A stretch of DNA of 64,000 bases from Streptococcus moroccensis (GCF_030812835.1 NZ_JAUSTM010000012.1:1-64000); one strand, 5' to 3'; shown: positions 27,431 to 37,007, counted from the stretch's first letter. Program-made: numbers and translations. Notes: generated by a model not told the origin, from the sequence alone.

Positions 27431-29446
27431 TTAATTTCCTCCTTTTAATTGTGCATTTAAGAATGGTAAAAATTGTAATCTGAAGGTTTCAAAGGTGGGA
27501 CATTGAGATAACCTCTCTAAGTTCAACGGATCTTCCATCCATTGCACAAAGGACGGAGAGATGTATTTCAAAGCTTTCGCATCCTGTTTTGAAGGAGATA
27601 TTAAAGCCGTGAATCTTACATCTTGGTGATCTTGATCCCAGATTAGTCCATTTGGAGTCAATACCACAACTATCTCTGTTTTTAACCCAATCGAAACGCT
27701 AGGATGTGGAAAAGCATAGTGTTCTTGAAAAACAACACTTCCCAGTTGCTCCCGCATCGCTAGTTGATTCTTAAAGTGACTTTTAAAATCCTCTAATCCA
27801 ACATCTGTTATCCTATCCAAGGCCAATTCTAGAATGTCTTCTCGTATCATCCTTGCTTCTTGAACAACTACAAATTGGGAGCTATCAAAAACGGAGTCAA
27901 ATATCTCCACCGCTTCAGAAGAAATGCTGTTTCCCGCTTTCTTACTTATATCTGTATTTCTTCGAGCACGAAGATTTAAAAATCTTTGAATTTTGTTGAT
28001 GTCATCATCCAAAAGCAAGGCATTAACTTGAAGTACAGGAACAGGAAGCATAATAGCATCCAAATTGACCGTTGATAAAACTAGGTCAATCCCATCCAAA
28101 CTAACATCAGCCAATTCATAATAACTGATAACATCTACAATATCCAACTGCCTAGCAAATAAATGTTGCAGACGATTCATCAACATTTGCGCACTACCAT
28201 ATCCAGTTGCACAAATAACAAGTACTCGTTTGCTTCCATCCTGACGCAAGCGTTGAACGCTACTGATGACATGTAGTGCAATGTAGGCCCACTCATCATC
28301 GTTGATAGAGTATGATGCAAGTAATGGCATGGTGACAAATGCTTCTTTGACGATGATCAGTTCAGAACCATAATGTTCTCTCAAGTCCTCTAACATCGGA
28401 TTTTCCATGACAATCTGTGATTCTAATCGAATCAGTAGAGGGGTAAAATGGGCAATCAGACCTTGTAAGAGTGCTGTATCTTTTGTTAGAGGAAGTTCAA
28501 AAATGTCAGAAAGCCTGCTCAAGCATGCTTGAATTTCAGATTGTAGCTGTGCCTGAACCTTAGGTTTCTGCCCTCCATGAGATTTTCCCATAAGATGTAA
28601 AGAAATGTATTTTGCTTCCGCTTCAGGAAATATAATAGCAAATCGCTCTTCTAATTGCGTTAGTATTTCTCGAGCCACTTGATAGGAATGCTCATCAGGT
28701 TCAAGAGGGGTAGAATAATCAAATTCAAAACGTCTGTTTGTTTTGAGGCGTTTGAAGGATAAGGCAATATGTAACACTAAGTTTTGAATCGCATAATCAG
28801 ACATTCTGACATTATTTTGCCGACAAACCTGCCAGACTAGAATTGTCAAATCTTCCAGAGATATTTCCTCCAGAATATTGTCCGCCTCTAATTGTGATAT
28901 AAAATCTGCTTCCTTGGCTTGAGGGAAAAAGTACCCAATTAAAAAACGCCTTTGTTTTTCTTCTGGTCCTTCAACAGTTAGCCCCTTATTATGTTTCGCG
29001 ACAATCTGAATATCATACTGTTTCAATTGTTGGCGAAGACTATTTAGACAGGCTAAAACAGTCGCCCGACTCACAAATAACTCTTGGGTTAACTGATCAA
29101 CTGTTAGATAAACTTCTTCAAAAAATAACCGATTCAAAATATAGTGTTCACGATCTTTTGGCGTTTCAAGTCTTCTGGCATCAAAGCTGTGCTCTTGAAA
29201 CTCTTCCTCGTTTTGAAGAAATTGGTAGAACGTATACTTATCCTCAAGAATGAGTTGATACCCCTGCCCTCGCTTACGCTCTAATCTAGCACCTGAGTTT
29301 TGAAGCCCTTCTGAGAGTGTTACGATTGATTTACGTAAGGTCCGGGATGTAATTGACAACTCTTTGGCTAGTAGCTCTCCCGTAAGAGTAAAATCTTGGT
29401 GTTGTGTTAAAAGTTTGAGTATCTGCCACTCGCGTTTTGCTAACAT
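27431..29446 (-). CDS. PRD-containing transcriptional activator (BglG/MtlR-type) with EIIB and EIIA domains
   Basis: The 671-residue regulator has an N-terminal HTH (about 5-60) and Mga-like HTH (about 85-150), then two PRD domains (about 180-280 and 300-400). An EIIB-like domain follows (about 410-495, VLVICATGYGSAQMLMNRL with Cys), and a C-terminal EIIA-type-2 domain (about 530-665, His in HYAFPHPSVSIG). It would sense sugar flux through reversible phosphorylation and activate the operon it heads. ATG 29446 has AAGGAGGTG upstream; the frame is open to 29509 but without a ribosome site. Confidence 0.9.
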   Translation of the reverse strand: MLAKREWQILKLLTQHQDFTLTGELLAKELSITSRTLRKSIVTLSEGLQNSGARLERKRGQGYQLILEDKYTFYQFLQNEEEFQEHSFDARRLETPKDREHYILNRLFFEEVYLTVDQLTQELFVSRATVLACLNSLRQQLKQYDIQIVAKHNKGLTVEGPEEKQRRFLIGYFFPQAKEADFISQLEADNILEEISLEDLTILVWQVCRQNNVRMSDYAIQNLVLHIALSFKRLKTNRRFEFDYSTPLEPDEHSYQVAREILTQLEERFAIIFPEAEAKYISLHLMGKSHGGQKPKVQAQLQSEIQACLSRLSDIFELPLTKDTALLQGLIAHFTPLLIRLESQIVMENPMLEDLREHYGSELIIVKEAFVTMPLLASYSINDDEWAYIALHVISSVQRLRQDGSKRVLVICATGYGSAQMLMNRLQHLFARQLDIVDVISYYELADVSLDGIDLVLSTVNLDAIMLPVPVLQVNALLLDDDINKIQRFLNLRARRNTDISKKAGNSISSEAVEIFDSVFDSSQFVVVQEARMIREDILELALDRITDVGLEDFKSHFKNQLAMREQLGSVVFQEHYAFPHPSVSIGLKTEIVVVLTPNGLIWDQDHQDVRFTALISPSKQDAKALKYISPSFVQWMEDPLNLERLSQCPTFETFRLQFLPFLNAQLKGGN

Positions 29447-29482
29447 GCGACACCTCCTTCTTCTCCATATTTTATTATATAT

Positions 29483-29530
29483 TGAAAACGCTATCTTTGG
29501 TAGTACCAATTATTCCTTTTTAAAAAGGAA
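29483..29530. promoter_or_regulatory. Control region of the beta-glucoside operon: cre plus two palindromes
   Basis: TGAAAACGCTATCT (29483-29496) matches the cre consensus at 13 of 14 positions. It abuts the perfect 13-bp palindrome TTGGTAGTACCAA (29497-29509), and an 18-bp perfect palindrome TTCCTTTTTAAAAAGGAA lies at 29513-29530. On the minus strand TATAAT is at about 29473-29478 and no good -35 is present, as expected for an activator-dependent promoter. The 13-bp palindrome covers the -35 zone and is a candidate activator site. Confidence 0.65.
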
Positions 29531-29581
29531 ATTTTCTAAACTAGTCTTTAAATTTGAGGCAGTACCATCTATTTTCTCCAT

Positions 29582-29620
29582 AAAAAAGGACAGAAGATTG
29601 TCAATATCATCTCTGTCCCT
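29582..29620 (-). terminator. Terminator of the dehydrogenase operon
   Basis: On the minus strand GGACAGA and TCTGTCC pair around a 17-base loop and are followed by TTTTTT, about 60 bases past the SDR stop. Confidence 0.7.
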
Positions 29621-29676
29621 TTCCCGTCAGATAAATGTTTCGATCTCGATTGAACAGACATTTTCTAGACTAATTA

Positions 29677-30408
29677 TTATTTAAGTGATTCCTGAAACGC
29701 CTCAACAGCTTCATTCAAGACCATCCCCTTGAATTTCTGCGCACTGATCCACTGGCCTCTGATGTCAGCGTCCACAAAGCCTCCTAGAATCATTCCAGGA
29801 ATCACTGTGTCAACCGCATGGCTAGCATTTGGACCACCGAGGTCTGTACGGATCCAACCTGGATCGGCAACATTGAGGGTTACATTATGACCCGCCAATT
29901 TTCCGGCATAATCTTTAGTGATTTTGTCGAGTGCGCCTTTCGAAGCCGCATAAGCACCTTGTTCAGGCTGATTCTTAATGCCACTGGTCGTGTTGACAAT
30001 ACGACCAAAGTCACGCTCTAACATGCCTGGCAAGAAAGCCTCGATTAAAATCATCGGTGCAATGACATTGACTTGGTAAGACCAGATATAGTCCTCAGTC
30101 GATACAGCCCAAGGATTTTCTTGAGATTTGGGCTGAACACCGGCATTGTTAAACAAAAGGTCGATAGTGACTTTGTCAAGAACGGTTTTGGCCATTTGGC
30201 GCACCGCTTGCTCATCGGACAGCTCAGCCTCAACAGCAAAAACTTCCACACCCAGTGCAGCTATCTCAGCCACTAGACTCTCGGTATGTTGAAGCTCTCG
30301 ACTGTGAACCACTAGGTTGGCCCCTTCTTTCGCTAAGGCTAAAGCCATTTCGCGTCCAATTCCTCGACTGGCCCCTGTTACTAAGGCCCATTTCCCTTTA
30401 ATATCCAT
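29677..30408 (-). CDS. Short-chain dehydrogenase/reductase
   Basis: The 243-residue SDR has cofactor motif VTGASRGIG (about 11-19), NNAGVQ (about 86), catalytic Ser in NTTSGIKN and YAASK (about 152-156). Start chosen at ATG 30408 (AAGGATG about eight bases upstream); ATG 30417 is also in frame. It is the last gene of a minus-strand unit with GntR regulator, iron alcohol dehydrogenase and aldo-keto reductase. The start lies about ten bases from the end of the aldo-keto reductase gene. Substrate unknown. Confidence 0.87.
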   Translation of the reverse strand: MDIKGKWALVTGASRGIGREMALALAKEGANLVVHSRELQHTESLVAEIAALGVEVFAVEAELSDEQAVRQMAKTVLDKVTIDLLFNNAGVQPKSQENPWAVSTEDYIWSYQVNVIAPMILIEAFLPGMLERDFGRIVNTTSGIKNQPEQGAYAASKGALDKITKDYAGKLAGHNVTLNVADPGWIRTDLGGPNASHAVDTVIPGMILGGFVDADIRGQWISAQKFKGMVLNEAVEAFQESLK

Positions 30409-30419
30409 TATTGTCATCC

Positions 30420-31262
30420 TTAAAAGTTTGTATGGTCTGGATCAGCTTGTTGGCTCACCCCTTGCACACGGTCCAACTGCTCGATGTCACCAGATTCAAG
30501 CTCGAAATCAAAGACATCTAGGTTTGAGGTGATGTTAGCAGGCGTTACAGACTTAGGCAATGGCAAGAAACCTTTATCAAGAGACCAGCGAAGGGCTACT
30601 TGAGCAATCGATTTGTCATATTTTTCAGCTAGCTTACCGACCAATTCATTTTGGAAGATAGACCCTGTTCCAAGTGGGCTGTAGGCTTCCAGAAGAATGT
30701 TATGTTTCTGACAGAAGGCATCGAGCTCTTCTTGTGGGCAACCTGGGGCCAAAAGCACTTGGTTAACATGTGGTTTCACTTCAGCGGTTTCAAACAAGGC
30801 TTCCAAATGGTGAACCATGAAGTTTGAAACCCCAATAGCGCGGATTTTGCCAGCATTATAGGCTTCTTCCATAGCTTTCCAGACACCTGCATTACGTTCT
30901 TTAAAACCAACAGTTTCGCGCGCTGCAGCTGGGTTTGGCCAGTGGATCAAAAGAAGGTCGATATAGTCAACGCCAAGTTTTTGAAGAGATTCTTCAATTG
31001 AGGCACGCGCTGACTCATAATCATGATGCGCATTCCAAACCTTTGTCGTTAAGAAAATATCCTTGCGTGACAAGCCACTGTCAGCAATTGCACGGCCAAC
31101 GCTGGCTTCGTTTTTATAGGCTTGAGCTGTGTCAATATGGGTATACCCAACTTTGAGGGCGTGAGCCACTGCGTTATAGGCCTCATCGCCGTCTTTCATT
31201 TGCCAAGTCCCAAAACCAAGTTTTGGAATCGTAACGCCATTTGATAAGATATAATGTTCCAT
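30420..31262 (-). CDS. Aldo/keto reductase (2,5-diketo-gluconate reductase-like)
   Basis: The 280-residue member of the AKR5-like group has GFGTWQM (about 17), the catalytic Asp/Tyr in HIDTAQAYKNEASVGRAI (about 42-60), Lys in FLTTKVWN and His in LLLIHWPNP. IRAIGVSNF and PLPKSVTP are the usual late motifs. It sits between the alcohol dehydrogenase and SDR genes and probably handles related carbonyl compounds. Substrate unknown. Confidence 0.9.
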   Translation of the reverse strand: MEHYILSNGVTIPKLGFGTWQMKDGDEAYNAVAHALKVGYTHIDTAQAYKNEASVGRAIADSGLSRKDIFLTTKVWNAHHDYESARASIEESLQKLGVDYIDLLLIHWPNPAAARETVGFKERNAGVWKAMEEAYNAGKIRAIGVSNFMVHHLEALFETAEVKPHVNQVLLAPGCPQEELDAFCQKHNILLEAYSPLGTGSIFQNELVGKLAEKYDKSIAQVALRWSLDKGFLPLPKSVTPANITSNLDVFDFELESGDIEQLDRVQGVSQQADPDHTNF

Positions 31263-31295
31263 GTTCTTCCTCTTTCTTTTTGATAGTTAGTCGGC

Positions 31296-32489
31296 TTAGA
31301 AGGTCATTTCTTCAAAGCAAGCTAAGATGATCGCTTCAACATCTGAAACGCTCAAGTTAACAAATTTATCGCGCTCAAGACCGCCATGAAGAACAGCTTT
31401 CTCGCTCATTTCCAAGACCAATTCCTTGGTTTCAATCCCTACTTCTGGCAAGGTCATTGGGATTTCCAAGTCTTCATGGAGGAAGCGATAGGTTTTCTCA
31501 ACAGCTTGACGAGCTAGTTCCTCATCAGAGCCTTCTGTTAAGCCCCAGACATTGCGCGCATAGGTCGCGAGTTTGGCATGGGATTTATCGTCCTTATCGA
31601 TACAGAACTGCATCCAACGCGGAGTCAAAACAGCAAGACCGATACCATGGGTGATGTCGTAATAGGCTGATAACTCATGTTCGATTGCATGGCAGGTCCA
31701 ACCACCACTCCGGCCACGAGCCACTAGACCATTAAGAGCTAACGTTGATGCCCAGAGGAGGTTGGCACGTGCATCGTAATTGTCAGGTTCCTTGATCGCT
31801 ACCGGTGCATGCTTGATAATGGTCTTCATCACCCCTTCAGCAATCCCATCTTGAACGTCTACTGCAGGCGTATGGTTAAAGTACTGCTCATAGAGATGGC
31901 TCATCATATCGGCAGAGCCAGCAGCTGTTTGCCATTTATTAACCGTAAAGGTCAAGGTAGGGTCTAAAAACGATGCCCGTGGAATCAAGTCCCAGCCACC
32001 TGTCCCCAATTTTTCATTGGTCTCAGGATTTGAAATGACGGCATTGCGGTTCATCTCTGTTCCTGTCGCAGCTAAGGTCAAAATATCGACAATAGGAACA
32101 GCCTTCCCAATCTTACTACTGTCTAATACCAAATCCCAAGCGTCACCGTCATAATAAACACCACCTGCAATCACTTTTGAGGCATCAACAACAGAACCAC
32201 CACCGACAGCAAGAATCACATCAAGATCATTCTCACGGATCAAGCGAACACCCTCACGGACAGAGTCAATCCTAGGATTGGGCTCAATTCCTGCTAATTC
32301 CACAAAGGTAAAGCCATTGTCAGTCAAGAGGTCAACGACCTTGTCGTAAAGGCCTGAGCGCTTAATTGAGCCACCACCGTAGGCCAGCAAGACACGTTTC
32401 CCAAGTGGTGCTAACACTTCTGGCAATTCGCCCAAGCGGTCTTTTCCGAATCGAATATCTGTCGGAATCTGTAATCTAAAATTTTCCAT
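31296..32489 (-). CDS. Iron-containing alcohol dehydrogenase (butanol dehydrogenase/YqhD-like)
   Basis: The 397-residue group III dehydrogenase has the NAD(P) motif LAVGGGSVVDASK (about 96-108), TLAATGTEMNRNAVISN (about 137) and metal-ligand histidines in CHAIEHELSAYYDITHGIGL (about 263-282). The YqhD/BDH subgroup reduces a range of aldehydes with NADPH. It follows the GntR gene by 20 bases and leads the reductase pair. Confidence 0.9.
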   Translation of the reverse strand: MENFRLQIPTDIRFGKDRLGELPEVLAPLGKRVLLAYGGGSIKRSGLYDKVVDLLTDNGFTFVELAGIEPNPRIDSVREGVRLIRENDLDVILAVGGGSVVDASKVIAGGVYYDGDAWDLVLDSSKIGKAVPIVDILTLAATGTEMNRNAVISNPETNEKLGTGGWDLIPRASFLDPTLTFTVNKWQTAAGSADMMSHLYEQYFNHTPAVDVQDGIAEGVMKTIIKHAPVAIKEPDNYDARANLLWASTLALNGLVARGRSGGWTCHAIEHELSAYYDITHGIGLAVLTPRWMQFCIDKDDKSHAKLATYARNVWGLTEGSDEELARQAVEKTYRFLHEDLEIPMTLPEVGIETKELVLEMSEKAVLHGGLERDKFVNLSVSDVEAIILACFEEMTF

Positions 32490-32509
32490 ATATTACTCCT
32501 TTTTCAAAA

Positions 32510-33268
32510 CTATTGGTTAAACATAATGGTTTCAAAATCAAAAACATCAGGCAAATGGTGAGAAATTGAATACTCAAAGACCCGACAATCATCCAGACTG
32601 CTGATCTGAGACACCTCCATTAAAAAATCGGTCTCCGTCAGTTGCATTTCCTGTTTTTCCAAGTCATTCGGTCGCACACCTGAGACCTTAACAAAAGCGC
32701 TATATACCTTTCGCCCTAGTCCCTCTGAGATGTAGTTATAGATAGAGTTTTCGAGGTGTTCGCGCTTCAATCCAGGAATGACATCAACTGGCATGTAGGT
32801 GTACTCCATAATAATCGGCCTATCCTCTAAGACACGCAAGCGCACAATCTCATAGACAAAATCATCCGTCGACAAGGATAATTTCTCAGCCATTTCTTCT
32901 GATGGGCGCGTGACATCAAAGGTAAGCACTTTTGATGTTAACCCTTTTGGAAAATCGTGCGACGTTCCTTTTAGCGAATAAAGATGGGGGCGCTGCGTCG
33001 CTTTCCAATCTCTGACCAGAGTCCCAGCCCCACGGCGCCTCAAGATATAACCTTCTGTCACCAGAACATCCAAGGCTTGCTTCAAGGTCATCAAGCTGAC
33101 TTCGTATTCCTTAGCAAGTGTTGAGCCGTCTGGAAGCAGACTGTTCACAAGATAGACCTCATCTCGTATCTTTTCCCGAATGGCCTCTGCAATTTTAAGG
33201 TATTTGGGTTTTACCTTACCGATAACAGGCACCTCCTTCTTCCATTTTTCTTTATTATACGCTTTCAT
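32510..33268 (-). CDS. GntR/HutC-type regulator of the dehydrogenase operon
   Basis: The protein has a GntR winged helix (about 20-88, PKYLKIAEAIREKI and wing RRRGAGTLVRD) and a UTRA ligand domain (about 105-245, with IIMEYTYMPVDVIPGL). As first gene of the unit it probably regulates the dehydrogenase genes; ligand unknown. The start is uncertain. ATG 33268 has no ribosome site. A TATAAT lies at codons 4-5 and AAGGAGG at codons 11-13, and the next canonical in-frame start after that is far inside. A 20-base inverted repeat lies directly upstream. Confidence 0.78.
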   Translation of the reverse strand: MKAYNKEKWKKEVPVIGKVKPKYLKIAEAIREKIRDEVYLVNSLLPDGSTLAKEYEVSLMTLKQALDVLVTEGYILRRRGAGTLVRDWKATQRPHLYSLKGTSHDFPKGLTSKVLTFDVTRPSEEMAEKLSLSTDDFVYEIVRLRVLEDRPIIMEYTYMPVDVIPGLKREHLENSIYNYISEGLGRKVYSAFVKVSGVRPNDLEKQEMQLTETDFLMEVSQISSLDDCRVFEYSISHHLPDVFDFETIMFNQ

Positions 33269-33271
33269 TTT

Positions 33272-33291
33272 TTAAAAGTCTAGTCTTTTAA
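33272..33291. promoter_or_regulatory. Candidate autoregulatory operator of the GntR gene
   Basis: TTAAAAG-TCTAGT-CTTTTAA is symmetrical in its 7-base arms. It overlaps a possible -35 (TAGACT) that stands 17 bases from TATAAT inside the predicted first codons. The repressor binding is inferred. Confidence 0.5.
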
Positions 33292-33312
33292 TGTTTCAGT
33301 TCTATATTTTTA

Positions 33313-33342
33313 TAAAAAATCAGGACCCTGAAAGCCCTGATT
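33313..33342 (-). terminator. Terminator of the second amino-acid binding protein gene
   Basis: On the minus strand AATCAGG and CCTGATT pair around an inner imperfect stem and run into TTTTTTAT, 9 bases past the stop. Confidence 0.75.
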
Positions 33343-33350
33343 GTCGTCTT

Positions 33351-34166
33351 TTATTGTAATTCTGCTTCATCTGGTAAGTATGACCCACCAAAGAATTCTT
33401 GGCTAATCTCTTCGAGTTTGCCCGTCTTGTATAACTCTTGAAGCGCCTGATTAAAGGCTTCTTGCAAATCGTTTTGGTCATCCGCAAAAATGAAATAGTT
33501 CATCGGATTGCCCTTCGTTTCAATTTCAACAACCTTGAGATCAAGCTCTTGTTCTCTAATAATATTTTCAATGGAAACTTTGTCAAAAATCAAATAATCA
33601 AACTGTCCTGCCTCTAGGTCTATCAGGCGCTTGGTGACATTTTCGCCAGAATACTCAACGACTGAAGGATTATCCGAATGGGCTTGACTCCACTCTTCAA
33701 CCAGCTGAGCGGTCGACGTCCCTGTATCATCACGAGTTGTTTTACCCCCAATATCATCTAAGGATGTGATTGGTGAGTCTGGTACGACCGCCATAACCAT
33801 GGGATTGGTCGCAATCGGCAAAGAATAGAGATATTTTTCCGCCCGCTCAGCAGTGTAGCTTAAATTGTTGGCAGCGATTTGGTAGTGTCCGCTGTCAAGA
33901 CCGATAAAGATACTTTCCCAGGCTGTTTTCTTATAGGTGAATTGGTAATCGGCCAGCAACTCATCTGCGGCTTTTAACACCTCAATATCATATCCTGTAA
34001 GGTCATCCCCCTCCTCGTAAGAAAAAGGTCTGACATCACCTGCTGTTGCCACAACGACTTCTTTTGCACCGTTAGCCCTTGATTCTGCTGTCGGGTTTGA
34101 TTGGCAAGCACCTAAAACGAAGCTTGCTGCTAGAGTCACACCTAGCCATAATGTCTTTTTTCCCAT
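33351..34166 (-). CDS. Amino-acid ABC transporter substrate-binding lipoprotein
   Basis: The 271-residue protein has a signal peptide with lipobox LGAC (MGKKTLWLGVTLAASFVLGA then C) and a family-3 binding domain (DVRPFSYEEGDDLTGYDIEV, IAANNLSYTAERAEKYLYSL). Start chosen at ATG 34166 with AGGAGG upstream. The open frame continues 63 codons further without signal-peptide features or a ribosome site. No permease or ATPase is beside it. Resemblance is to cystine/polar amino-acid binders, but the ligand is not determinable. Confidence 0.87.
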   Translation of the reverse strand: MGKKTLWLGVTLAASFVLGACQSNPTAESRANGAKEVVVATAGDVRPFSYEEGDDLTGYDIEVLKAADELLADYQFTYKKTAWESIFIGLDSGHYQIAANNLSYTAERAEKYLYSLPIATNPMVMAVVPDSPITSLDDIGGKTTRDDTGTSTAQLVEEWSQAHSDNPSVVEYSGENVTKRLIDLEAGQFDYLIFDKVSIENIIREQELDLKVVEIETKGNPMNYFIFADDQNDLQEAFNQALQELYKTGKLEEISQEFFGGSYLPDEAELQ

Positions 34167-34414
34167 TTTAGTCCTCCTTCTTCCATCATACCATCTCCTC
34201 TTCTTTTTGGATAATAGAGATTTCCAATGGCTTTGATAGAAAAACATTATCAGGAATAGCCCTAAAACGTTACTCTTTTTCAGCAGTAGCCCTATCGCAC
34301 CACCTTTTCCTTCGGCATAGGCATTAAAGTGATTAAAGCGTTTGGAGGGCTTCACAAAAAATAGCCTAGCCTAACCTAGAGTTTCCGTCACTATCATTTC
34401 CTTTTAGGTATCAA

Positions 34415-34441
34415 AAAGAGCTGGAAATAAACTTCCAACTC
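34415..34441 (-). terminator. gltX terminator
   Basis: On the minus strand AGAGTTGGAA-GTTTAT-TTCCAGCTCT pairs with one wobble and is followed by TTTTTGA, 8 bases after the gltX stop. Confidence 0.8.
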
Positions 34442-34448
34442 TCAATTT

Positions 34449-35906
34449 TTATGAAATCCTGTTGAGGGTTTGCTCAATATGCGCAATCGATTTGTCACGC
34501 CCCAAGAGATAAATGGTGTTTGGCAATTCTGGGCCATGCATTTCACCTGAGACAGCAATCCGAATCGGCATAAAGAGTTTTTTCCCTTTGATGCCTGTTT
34601 CTTTTTGGACAGCCTTAATTTGCGGTGAGATGTTCTCAGGCAAGAAGTCAGCATCCGTCATGGCTTCCAGATTAGCCTTAAAGGCTGTCAGAACCGTCGG
34701 CACGGTTTCAGCGGCCATGACTTCTTTCTCAGCGTCACCTAGTTCTGGGAAATCAGAAAAGAAAAGGTCGGTTAAAGCGACGATTTCATCAGCTGAGGTC
34801 ATTTGTGGCTTGTAAAGCTCCACCAATTTCTCAGCCTTATCGGTCAAGCGCCCTGCTTCTTCAAGATAAGGTTTACAAAGGGCAAAAACCGTCTCCAAAT
34901 CAGCATTCTTGATGTAGTCATTGCTCATCCAATCCAGTTTCTTCTGGTCAAAGGCAGCTGGAGATTTGCTGAGGCGGTTCTCATCAAACAGCTCAATCAA
35001 CTGCTCCCGGGAGAAGATTTCTTCTTCGCCACCAGGATTCCAACCGAGAAGAGCGATAAAATTGAAGACCGCTTCTGGCAGGTAGCCTTTTTGGCGGTAA
35101 TCTTCAATAAACTGTAAAGTATTGGTGTCGCGTTTGGATAGTTTTTTCCCTGTTTCAGAGTTGATAATGAGGGTCATGTGTCCAAAGGCTGGTGCTTCCC
35201 ACCCCATGGCTTCATAGACCATGAGCTGTTTTGGCGTGTTGGCAATATGGTCGTCCCCACGAATCACATGGGAAATTTGCATGTCATGGTCATCGACCAC
35301 AACCGCAAAGTTATAGGTTGGGTAACCATCTTTTTTCTGGATAACCCAATCGCCACCAATATTGCTACCTTCAAAGGTGATTTCACCCTTGACCATATCA
35401 ACCCACTTGTAGATACCAGCTTCATTGACAGCCAAACGGACCGTTGGGACAATGCCTGCTGCTTCCCGCTCGGCGATGTAGGCTGCTTTTTCGTCATCAG
35501 ACATCCCCAAGTATTCGTTGATGTAGCGCGGTGTCTCTCCTGCTGCTTCTTGGCGTTCGCGTTCTGCAGCCAATTCTTCCTCAGTCACATATGACTTATA
35601 GGCCTTGCCTTCCGCTAATAATTGATCAATAACCTTTTGATACACGTCGAGACGTTCGGATTGGCGGTAATTGTCATGGGTTTCTGGGCTCTCATCCCAG
35701 TCAATTCCCAACCAACGCAAGTTCTCAAGTTGCGAACGTTCGCCATCTTCGACATGACGCTTGCGGTCTGTATCTTCAATACGGATGACGAAGGTCCCCC
35801 CATGATGGCGGGCATAAAGGTAGTTAAATAAAGCTGTGCGGGCATTACCGATATGCAATAACCCAGTTGGACTTGGTGCGTAACGCACACGAATTGGCTT
35901 AGTCAA
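34449..35906 (-). CDS. gltX: Glutamyl-tRNA synthetase
   Basis: The 485-residue class I synthetase charges tRNA-Glu and, in Gram-positives, also tRNA-Gln for later amidation. The HIGH-type motif is [20 protein letters not shown] (about 17-36) and the KMSKS-type motif is GKKLSKRD (about 258). C-terminal anticodon-binding helical domain about 330-480. Length normal. A probable TATAAT lies near 35939-35944. Confidence 0.97.
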   Translation of the reverse strand: MTKPIRVRYAPSPTGLLHIGNARTALFNYLYARHHGGTFVIRIEDTDRKRHVEDGERSQLENLRWLGIDWDESPETHDNYRQSERLDVYQKVIDQLLAEGKAYKSYVTEEELAAERERQEAAGETPRYINEYLGMSDDEKAAYIAEREAAGIVPTVRLAVNEAGIYKWVDMVKGEITFEGSNIGGDWVIQKKDGYPTYNFAVVVDDHDMQISHVIRGDDHIANTPKQLMVYEAMGWEAPAFGHMTLIINSETGKKLSKRDTNTLQFIEDYRQKGYLPEAVFNFIALLGWNPGGEEEIFSREQLIELFDENRLSKSPAAFDQKKLDWMSNDYIKNADLETVFALCKPYLEEAGRLTDKAEKLVELYKPQMTSADEIVALTDLFFSDFPELGDAEKEVMAAETVPTVLTAFKANLEAMTDADFLPENISPQIKAVQKETGIKGKKLFMPIRIAVSGEMHGPELPNTIYLLGRDKSIAHIEQTLNRIS

Positions 35907-36054
35907 TTACTGTTCTCCTGTTCGTTTTCAATCGTTTCTATTATAGCATAGTTTAGACCATTTGGGTTGGTCTTGATTCATTTATTTGGAAAAGTGAAAA
36001 CGAAGCCATCAGACCCCGTTTTTGTGATTTTTGCTTTGCGTATCAACCTTAACA

Positions 36055-36846
36055 TTACTGGGCGTAATCGCCACCATCAACACCGTAATACTCTTCTAAT
36101 GTCAAACCTGATTGGTAAATGTCTGTTGCTTCTTGCCCAATGTAGCGAACATGCCAGCTTTCAGGCATATAGCCTGTTACAGATTCTTTTTCTGGCAGGT
36201 AGCGGACCACAAAACCATAATGGTGTGCGTTGTCCCGAAGCCAAGCGGATGCTTGTGGTTCTTCCAGTAAATTCCCAGCAGCATCTGTGAGGTCAAAGGC
36301 TAAACCCGTTTGGTGCTCACTATAGCCAGGCCTTGCAGAATAACGATCCGCTGCGGACTGGCCATCTCTAGCCACATAATCCTGGTAGAGTTGCGTTTGC
36401 GTTTCGTAACTTCTAAAGCCACTATACCCATAAGAAATGCTGAACCCTTGGGCCATCATATCCGCTTGTAACTGTTGAAAAGCAGCTAAGGCAGTGGGGT
36501 TTTCACCAGGAGTATAGCTAGCGGGTAGAGGGTGCCTTTTATTAACGATGATAATCTCATCACCGTACTTGCCCGTCACACTATAATAAGTCCCATTATT
36601 GACCGCTGTTGAGCCACTAGAGTTATCTGCCGCATCAGACAATCCCGTTGAAGACGATTGATCTGAATGAGAATCTTCTGATGCGTCTGTGTTTTGAGAC
36701 GAAGATGTTGCCTTTGACGTTGATTTAGTCGCTTTTTGACTCGTTTTGGCTGAAGAGGACGCCTTGGTCTCCTCAGATTTGCTCGTGCAGGCTACTAGAG
36801 TCAACAGGGTTAGGCACGTTAAACCTAAGCTGGCGTATTTTTTCAT
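36055..36846 (-). CDS. D-alanyl-D-alanine carboxypeptidase lipoprotein (VanY/LdcB type)
   Basis: The 263-residue surface lipoprotein has a signal with lipobox LVAC (about 16-20) and a long Ser/Thr/Asp-rich spacer (about 24-85). A peptidase M15B domain follows with the zinc motif SEHQTGLAFDL (about 171-181) and ESWHVRYIG (about 229-237). Such enzymes trim the peptidoglycan stem peptide (D,D or L,D cleavage). It is closely similar in plan to pneumococcal LdcB/DacB. It stands alone on the minus strand. Confidence 0.9.
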   Translation of the reverse strand: MKKYASLGLTCLTLLTLVACTSKSEETKASSSAKTSQKATKSTSKATSSSQNTDASEDSHSDQSSSTGLSDAADNSSGSTAVNNGTYYSVTGKYGDEIIIVNKRHPLPASYTPGENPTALAAFQQLQADMMAQGFSISYGYSGFRSYETQTQLYQDYVARDGQSAADRYSARPGYSEHQTGLAFDLTDAAGNLLEEPQASAWLRDNAHHYGFVVRYLPEKESVTGYMPESWHVRYIGQEATDIYQSGLTLEEYYGVDGGDYAQ

Positions 36847-37007
36847 ATCGTCTCCGTTCGTTTTGCAAGATTTCTGTTCTTATTCTAACACTGTATCCCT
36901 ATTAATTCAAGGTTTTTCCGCTCTTTTTCATTCTCTATTTTTTCGAACAGCAGACGAGCCATTATACAAAATTCTATCTTCACAGGGCTTTTGAAAACAC
37001 AAAAAAA

